Of a DNA stretch of 64,000 nt, positions 54,034 to 63,472 are shown piece after piece. The stretch comes from Silurus meridionalis. Taxonomy: Eukaryota > Chordata > Actinopteri > Siluriformes > Siluridae. The stretch is from contig NC_060904.1 of the NCBI RefSeq assembly GCF_014805685.1, positions 14,234,311 to 14,298,310 on the forward strand, given 5' to 3'. How positions within the stretch are numbered: the stretch's first letter is position 1; each line of letters opens with the position of its first letter. Below the pieces are notes generated by a model. The model ran no database searches. It was given only the letters and a program-made list of their open reading frames with translations, and was not told the DNA's origin. A program made the position numbers and the translations under genes.

Positions 54034-57000
54034 ACCAGTCAAATGTTTAGACATACCCTCTCCTTCAGTGGTTTTCCTTTATTTTTAATATTACATCCAA
54101 ACGAAAGAACGTGTAATCTGAAATTTCTAATCAGCCCCTGAGAGATGTGTATTGTTGGGGGTTATTGTCAGGCCTTAGCCAGTGATACATGTGCATTAGT
54201 GTTAATTGACGGTTGAATAGAAGAAAGAACAATGGTTCCTGTTGGTAATGTATATAGAGGTCATTTGTGTGGCAAGTCATTAAGGTTATACTCAATGTAT
54301 TCAGGAAACCAAAATGTCTTCGAAGTTTAATTTTTACCTCTCAAATCTTTTAACTGTTTGTTCTCAGGATTAGTGTTGAACTGTTTCCCCACCATGTCTT
54401 GCCGTGACATCCACGCTACGAACGCATTTGCATTCGTCATTGCCCTGCTCTCGGTGGGCGGATTAGCCATTGCTACGGTCATCCCTCAATGGAGGACGAC
54501 ACGCTTGCTCACCTTTAACCTCAACGCCAAGAATATTACAGTGTACGACGGACTGTGGACCAAATGTGTTCAACGAGACGGATCTAGCGGGTGTTACTAC
54601 TTTGATGCAGAGTGGTATTCCAAAGTAGACCAGCTGGATCTAAGGCTGCTCCAGTTCTGTTTACCAGCAGGTTGGTGTTTGTGGCTTGAAATGCTACATG
54701 TGTTCACACTCCTGGAATTGTTTTCAAATTGTATCAAAGCCTGCAGTAAGAGAGAGCAAAAATCCTGTCAGTGTTTTAAGTGGAATTATAGCAGAGCCTC
54801 TAAAATGAAAAACTGCCCCTCTAAAAGCTGCCTTAATTTGCTGTGTTAAACCAGCCCTTGGTTCACAGTTTTTTTTTCTCTATAATAATGTCTGGGCTCT
54901 TCTGTTCCACAGGTCTATTCTTTTCTGGCCTGGCCCTGCTGATCAGTCTCACAGGCATGTGTAAGACTGCATGCTGCTCCAAATCCCCAGATGACATAAA
55001 GTCCAGCAGCTGCCTAGTGAACAGCTCAGGCTGCCACCTGGTGGCAGGAATGTTCTTCTTCCTAGGAGGTGCTATTGCCATGCCACCATCTGTCTGGTTC
55101 CTGTTCCACACACAGGTGTTGAACTCACGCTACGCAAACATTTTCTCTACAGAGTTTGCAGCGTACGTGGCTATCGGTAGCGCCGGTGGCCTCGAGTTTG
55201 CCGCTTTGCTGATGTTCATGTGGTACTGCATGTGCAAAAAGCTGCCCTCACCCTTCTGGCTGCCCCTGCATGAGACAGCCGACATGAGCACCAGTGTTTC
55301 TGCTCAACCTCTAATGGCAAACAGCCTGCCATCACCTGCAACCTACGCTCCTCGGAGCTTCCCTCCTGGTGTACTAGATGCTCCGGCTTTTGTGCAAGCC
55401 CCGGGCTATACACAGCCCATGCCAGGCCCACCTGTACCCCCTCAGGTTTACATGTCACAGATGTCTATGCCCGATGCATACGGGCCTGAAGCTGGTGCCT
55501 CACAGGCTTACGGCTATGCCCCTTCGCAAAGCTATGCCCCTCGCAAAGCTATGCCCCCTCGCAAAGCTATGCCCCCTCGCAAAGCTACGCCCCCTCACAA
55601 AGCTATGCCCCCTCACAAAGCTACGCTCCCTCTGTAAGCATTGCACCTTCTCAGAGGTATGCTGGACATCGCTACTCCTCACGATCACGTCACTCAGGAA
55701 TTGAGATCGACATTCCCCTCCTGACAGAGTGACGCCGATAGAAATCATGATCACCAGGCAACAATACTTTTCCCACTGACCCAAGACATGCAGCTCTACA
55801 TACATCAAATTTCTTATTTTAATTCTAATTGAACAGGAACAGGAAACATTAATGAAAACAGATATGTGATTGAAAATATATAAAAAGTAAGCTGAGAGAG
55901 ATAAGGGGAAAAAATTGTCACCAATACCACTTCTGCTTATAGAAAACGATTAGCAACATAAGATACAATGGTGGAAAAATGAATTCATTACAAAACCCCC
56001 CTGGACAAATACATTCTCCACTATGATTCCCAGTCCTGGGTTTTGTTTGCCTACAGACCTAATTACCTTGACATTCTTGTTTGTCTGAGAAACCCTGGGT
56101 ACTAATTTGTCCACCTCTGAAATTGATAATTAAATTAATTTTATATATATATATATATAAAATGTATGTCAGTTTCTGAAGTTCACATGCTCTGAGTCTA
56201 AATCAGAAATAACTCAAACTGAAGTAATAACCTATTTTGATGTAATAACGAATGCCTATAATTTGTTCAAAATAGAATAATGTTTACAAATAATTTTCCT
56301 AAAGATCATGTTGAGACAAATACTGAATCTCTGGAAATATTAATATTCACTCAATTTATATATAATGTTGTATATAATAGTTTTGGGTTTTTTTGTTTTT
56401 TTCCTTCATCCACCTTTCTGTGTTTGAGCCAAGAAAAATGTAGCTTTTTTTTTTTTCTAGTAGTCAGCTGGAAAGGATATCTTCTCTGAACATAAGGACT
56501 TACGTAAGATTGTCATCTATAGTTTTGTGACCCTGATGAGGTGGATGCTGTGACTGGTCAGCTGTGCTGAGAACTGTTGCTTTGCACCTCTTTGAATAAG
56601 ACTTTTTCTTTTTTTCTTTTCATGGTTTACAAAAAAAACAACACTGTCTCCGTGTATGAGCACTGTAAATATTCACTAAACAAAGTGCTGACGCTGTTGC
56701 TGAAGCGAAACCGTCAGCTGCTTCACTACACTGTTTTTTGCACTTAATTCTCACTTTTATACTAACATCAATATTAACACACGAAGCTTTAAATACATTA
56801 CTCATGCCCATGGATACGCCTTGGCTAAATGGTAATGCCACTACATCAGGATTTCTCAAGCCTTTTTACTTATTTTTATAGGGAATTTAACTAAACAAAG
56901 ATAAGCAGGCATCTGCTTTATTCTTCTGCATTTGTTACATTGTATTGTGCAGAAAAGCAGATAGTTTTTCCAGGCATTTTATGCACCGCTTATTTAAAAA

Positions 57001-57726
57001 AAAAAAAAGGGTTTTTTTTATTACTGAAGGATTAAACAGTTATTTAGATATGAAGTGATGTGTAAGCGTGCCAACTTTTGAATTTGTGATTTTATTGTTT
57101 GTTTTTTTGATTCTTTGGGTTTACATTTGCGTTTATGTTTTCCCCATAAAGAATAGCCAGAGCGGAAGGATCAGCTTAGAGAATGCTCTGATACCGATGT
57201 TACACTCATCCGTCTTTGTTGACATGCTTTTTGATGATGATTAAAAATGTAGGGAAATGTTTTTATATCATGTTTTATTATTAATCTTTATAAAAATGAC
57301 CTCTCATCAAAGTGTAGATTACTAATGTATATCATGTTGTGGCTAATAATAATAATAAAAACCTTTTAAAAGAGGGTTTTTTTGTAATAATGAAATGTGT
57401 TGTAGTAGAGGTATTAGGATTTGCTAACACTGCAAAATGATTAGAAATATACGAGCCAGTCTACTGGTGTATAAACAATATAGTAAATTTTTCATATATA
57501 TATAATTTAACTGTTAAACTGAATGTGTGAACCTGACGACTAAAGTGGCTGATTGCCCCATAACAATAGCACCCCACATTATGTCGCATGTATGCTATGA
57601 ATTCTAAATATGACACGTAAAAGGTGGCAGCTTCCATATTACATAATTCCCTGAAGATCTTTTCATGTTTGTAATGTGTATTTACGAAGGTCACTAAGGC
57701 TAATAGCAAACAGAACTGAAATAAGA

Positions 57727-57768
<42 letters not shown>

Positions 57769-60700
57769 CACTCGACAAAAACTCGAGCTAACAGTCTGGA
57801 GAAGCTACACTTAACGCAAAATGTGGAACTGGCATGAACATTCTGGCTTTAGTCTGCATTTTCACAGCTGCGAATATTAGAATACATTTGTTATGGATAT
57901 GTGAGACTGTTATAAAATGCCTTAGCTTGTTTTGTTCACCATTTTGACTCCTTGACACAAAGCTAGCGTTTACTCTGTGTTAACCAAAAGTCACTTAGAG
58001 GAAATACTGATGTTTAAAAACTACACAACATGAAACAACATAATTCCCCTCTCGTTCACTGGCATCATGCTGGGTTTCTACTCCTTCCCCCTTCATCAAG
58101 AACTCGCACAAGAGGGGGGAAATTCTGTAAAGGATTACGGGTCGGAAGGCAGATGGTCTCTCAGATGGTTTGGTGTAGAAATGAGATGGGGGTGTGTACA
58201 TGTAAGAAGACAAAGAAGGGGCAGGGTATGAGGGAGTGTGTGTGTGTGATGATGGGGGTGGGGTATGAAGGTTAAGGGGTGAATATCTGTGTACGTGTGA
58301 AGAGGGGGTAGTGTGTGATTGAGGGTGTGTATCGGAGCTTGTTCTCTCTGGGGAACCAGGTCATGAATAAAAAGCAGGTCAGGGAATGGCACGTGCTACC
58401 CAAAATCCCCCTTGCATTCACAGATGAAACTATATGAGATAGAAGGATAGATGTAACGAGGAAAAAAGAGATTGGAGAAAAGGAGCAAGAAAATAAAAGA
58501 GAAATGGAAGAGACCATACTGTAAATACACCTAGGCAGAGTGTAACAGCTCATGCACACATTCAAATACACCCGCTATACAAATGTGTAATTTGTGTGCT
58601 TCAGATGTGTGATGCTGAGAAGACAAAGGCAGATGGGTGTGTGTTTTCTGATTGGTTGGTGTTTGTATGAACGGTACAGAAGAAACGTGTGTGAGAGGGT
58701 GTCAGTGAGGATAACGTAGAGCTAGTCCTGCATGTTCTACCTGGCTCTCTCTAGAATCAGTGCTCAAGCAGGGAAATTGTTTGTGCAGAAAGCAACAGTG
58801 GCATCATGTCTGTCAAACTGCAGACAGAAAAAAGTCCAAACAAAACACTAAAAAAATCTCTGGTGCAAAATACAGGCCTAGAAATAAACCTTAATTCTGG
58901 TAACAGACATGTAAAAACACTGCATACTATAAACAGACTAGTCTAAATTAGACCAAACTGTTCTAAACAAAATATGAAATATAAACAAACATATCCAAAC
59001 ACCACATATTATAAACAAAGTAGTCCAAACACCACTAATAATAAACACACAAGTCCAAATACCACGAATTATAAAAAAACAAGTCCAAACACCACTTATT
59101 ATAAAGAATCACTTACACACAACTGAGTGACTGATCTGTACAACCGGACTCAACACACATACACTTCACTTCACACACCCAGGTTTCAGTACCATTCACA
59201 CCTCTCAATATAGCAAAATGTTTACATGCCGTTTGTTGCTGATCTTCCGGGACTTGCTCTTTTTGCACAATATTCTGTCAATCCTTTGGTCACTGATCAC
59301 TTTATTTTGATTGCTGCTATCATATTTTTATACTATTATAGAATTGCAAAATTCTGTTTACATTTCTGCTACTGTGCACCTTATCCTGTATGTCTTGCAC
59401 TGTCTTGTGTTGTCTTTTGCACTGTCTTGTGTTTTTTTTTGCACTGTTTGCACCAGTTGCACACATGCACTTTATGTGGCGAGGATCTTAGTTCCTGGCC
59501 CTGTGTTCTTCTGTTCTGTGACTGTTGTTTTATGTTGTTTTATGTAGCACCTGGGTTCAGGAGAAACGTTGTTTCATTTCACTGTATGCTGCATCAGCTA
59601 TATATGGTTGAAATGACAATAAAAGCTTCTTGACTTGACTTGACTTGAGAAAACAAGTCCAAATACCACTTATAATAAACAAAATAATCTAAAACACCAC
59701 TAATAATAAACAAACAAGTACAAACACCACACAGTTATTAACACACTAGTCCAAACACCAAACATTATAAACAAACTAGTCCAAACATCACATAATATAA
59801 GCAAAAAAGACCAAACACCACTAATATTAAACTTTCTAGTTCAAACACTACTTTTTTTATGAACAAACTTAAACACCACATATATACATACTAGTCCAAA
59901 CACCATATATAATAAACAAACTAGTCCAAAAACCACTTATTATAAGAAAACAAGTCCAAACACCACTTATTATGAACAAAATAATCCAAAACACCACTAG
60001 TAATAAACAAACAAGTACAAACACCACATAGTTATTAATACACTAGTCTAAACACCATACATTATAAACAAACTAGTCCAAACATCACATAGTATAAACA
60101 AACAAGACCAAACACCATTTATAATAAACTTCCCAGTCCAAACACTACTTTTTTTTTTATAAACAAACTTAAACACCACATATATACATACTAGTCCAAG
60201 CACCACGTATTACAAATAAACTAGTACAAACACCATTTATAATAAACAGGGAAGTAAAACCAATTCAAAACACCACATAATCATTTAAAAACACCAGACA
60301 AACACCATCTTAATATACAGGGATGATGTTGTTTCTGATTTTACGCTAGCTGCACATTAAGCACCAGGTACAGGATGCTTTTGGCTTCAGTCAGGCTCTG
60401 CAGCGTCCCACACTGAGACACAGTATGGTGGCCAAAAAAGGACACATTTCTCCTGCAGAATTGCGGATGGCAGATGCATGGGCCATATGGTCAGCTGAGT
60501 TGGAGTCATCTCTATGGAATATTGTCTGAACTTATCACATCGCAGCTTCACCTAGCCATGAGATGAATCACTAGGTGACGAGGTCAGAGCTAACGTCCAC
60601 AGTGAACCAACACAGGAAAAATCTCAAAGAAGCTGCGTCATTTTATGGGTCTTAAGATGTCACCGCATGACAGCTAATATTACTGACCTCCTTTTATTGG

Positions 60701-62548
60701 AAGACAGAAGAGATGTTATTGAGAAAAAGTGTGGTGTATAAAACCCTTCATACTTATGCCTAAATAATCTCTACCAGCATTTGGTTTTGAAATAAGGAAA
60801 GAAGGAAGGTTACTATGAACATTATTGTCCTTCTGAGAGAAGGCTTGGCTTGAAATAACATGCTTTATCTAAATGTTGATCTAAATGACAAAGACAATGT
60901 GAGATGAGAATGCTCAGAGAAGAGGTTAAAATACGTTTTAACCTTTGACTGTCATCCAATTGTTAAGATCTTAAGTGGAAAATAATCAAATCAGGACTTT
61001 TCTTCACCATGTAAATAGATAGGTATTTAGGAGATGGACAGAAGGACTTACACATCCAATTATCCATCAGCATAATTAGAAATTATCAACACAGCGGGGT
61101 AGAGTTAACACCTCACAGCACCAGGGTCCCTGGAACCGAGCAAAATTAACTCAAGTGGGTGGATTGGCTCTTCTACATTGCCCCTAGGTATGAACATTTA
61201 CGTGCATGGTGCGCTGGTCTAAACCAGCATTCCCATTCAGGATGCAATAAAACCTCAAGTGAAGTAGCTTTATTGTCATTTCAACCATACTGCCTGTACT
61301 GAAGAAAGTAAAAAGAAAAAAAAAATGTTTGTCCAGGACCCTTAGTGCTACATTAAGCAACACAGAACTACAGGAGAAAACAGTAAATAAGGTTACTAAC
61401 CATGCCAAACTGCTTACTTAATGATTTATTGAATGATTAAAGAAATTTAAATCAGCACACCAGCGACCAAAATTCTAATCGAGAGACTGAATCTCATCGC
61501 CATTTTCCACATAATCAGTCATAATAGTTATAAATTTTTCTCCAAATCCAACATTTGGCTTTTAATGTCATTTCAACCATATACAATTAGGTACACAATG
61601 AAACACAGAACTACACAATACTAACTAGGACACTAGTTTTAGGACAATAAATAAATTGCACATATGCAACATTTAGTGCAAAGAAAAGGACAACATAACA
61701 CAAAGAGACATTAAACACCACAACACTGTAACACTGACCAATGACCAATACAGTACAGTACAGTTGTGCAAATAGACTCTTCTTCTTCTTCTTCTTCTTC
61801 TTCTTCTTCTTTCGGCTGCTCCCATTAGGGTTCACCACAGCGGATTATCCGTCTCTATATTACTCTGTCCTCTACAACCGCCTCTTTCAAACCAACTATC
61901 TGCATGTCTTCCCTCACCACAACCATAAACCTCCTCCTGGCCTTTCTCTTTTCCTCCTTCCTGGTGGCTCCATCTTCAGCATTCTCCTTCCGATATACCC
62001 CATGTCCCTCCTCTGCACATGTCCAAACCATCTAAATCGGGCCTTTCTCACTTTGTCTCCAAAACGTCCTACATGCGCTGTCCCTTTAATAAACTCGTTT
62101 CTAATCCTGTCTATTCTCAACGAAAACCTCAACATGTAGTACATGTAGTTTAAACTTCTAATTTCCAAATTCTCTATATAATCCAAGTATACTCCCTGGG
62201 CACCACTTCAAAATTTGTTTTACAAATCTGTCTGAAAATCCCACTACACACCAATGATGTCATAAAAACAAAGGCAACGGCTCGTTTTCTAATAAAATAA
62301 AAGCTGTTTATTTACTGATACAGCTGCGTAGCTGCTAAAATCAGCTCGAAAAAGAATAAACCATTGGCAAAGATTTGTAATCACGTATAAAATAATGTTT
62401 ATCCAACTGGTATAAGGTATAGAAGTAGAGATGCTTCCGGTTTAATCATCCTTATTTTCGTTTGTATTGAACCTTCTTCCTATTAATCTATTCATCTTTA
62501 TTAAATGTCTCAGAAATTAAAGGTAATCATAGTTAAGATAACTATAAT

Positions 62549-62595
<47 letters not shown>

Positions 62596-63409
62596 GTGTT
62601 TATACTAAACTACTTTTTGTATTATACATACTGCTGCCCTGGTCACAACGCAAAAGTAATCCTTTTTATTTATTTTTTTTTTATTTCAATGTTAAATTCC
62701 TTTTGATATTTACATTGACGCAAAGGGAAATCGTTTTAATGTGTATGTTAAGTTTCAGGTATGTTTCCAGGTTCAGGAAGTATTATGGAGTATCAGGTAT
62801 TACATGTATATTGTTGTGTAATTAATAGTATTTGTAAAACAAACTACAAAGCAAAGCAATAAAAGAAAAGAAAAGAAAAAGCTGTTAATATTAGGACGAT
62901 AAGACTATAATAAGACTATAATAACCCTGATGAGATGCCTGTAATCACCACATCACACTGCCATATCGTATATTTCACTTCTCCTAGCTGCCACTGTTAA
63001 TTAGACTACAGGCTAACATGCTAATTCAAATGGGTCATGTCTCACTTTCAATAAATTACATTAAATTCACGATTGTTAAGAGACGGAAAGCCATGGCGAT
63101 CATCCAAAATCTATTTACAGCTAAAATAAAGTAAAAATAAGTACCTCAGGCCCCTTATACTGAGCCTTATTGCATTAACATTGCTAGCAATGTCAGGCAT
63201 TAGCGGCTAATAGTACTAGCTTTGCTGACAGAACAAAAAGCTAAAAAATCGTTATTGATTAGGACTAAGATATAGCATGCCGGGCCAGGAATAACCCTGT
63301 AATGTAGCTTATTACTTCACTGAGATTGTTTTCCTCAGAGTTTCATATAGGATAAATGTTGCTTATTTATAAATGCAGTATATGTATAATAGACAATAGG
63401 CAATCGGAG

Positions 63410-63472
<63 letters not shown>

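Noticed and set aside
54358..54393. Non-ATG extension ([11 protein letters not shown]) before the claudin start
   Set aside because: It crosses a splice acceptor at 54367; the ATG at 54394 has a good Kozak context and matches claudin-12 N-termini.
54843..54912. Upstream extension of the second cldn12 frame ([18 protein letters not shown])
   Set aside because: Intron sequence; the phase-1 splice at 54670/54913 rebuilds the conserved second membrane span.
55500..55808. Minus-strand frame with [11 protein letters not shown] repeats
   Set aside because: It is the complement of the cldn12 18-bp coding repeat, not a gene.
58930..60310. Regularly spaced CCAAACACCA repeats resembling a CRISPR array
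   Set aside because: Eukaryotic context, no fixed repeat length, 'spacers' are related to each other, no cas genes. It is a decayed minisatellite.
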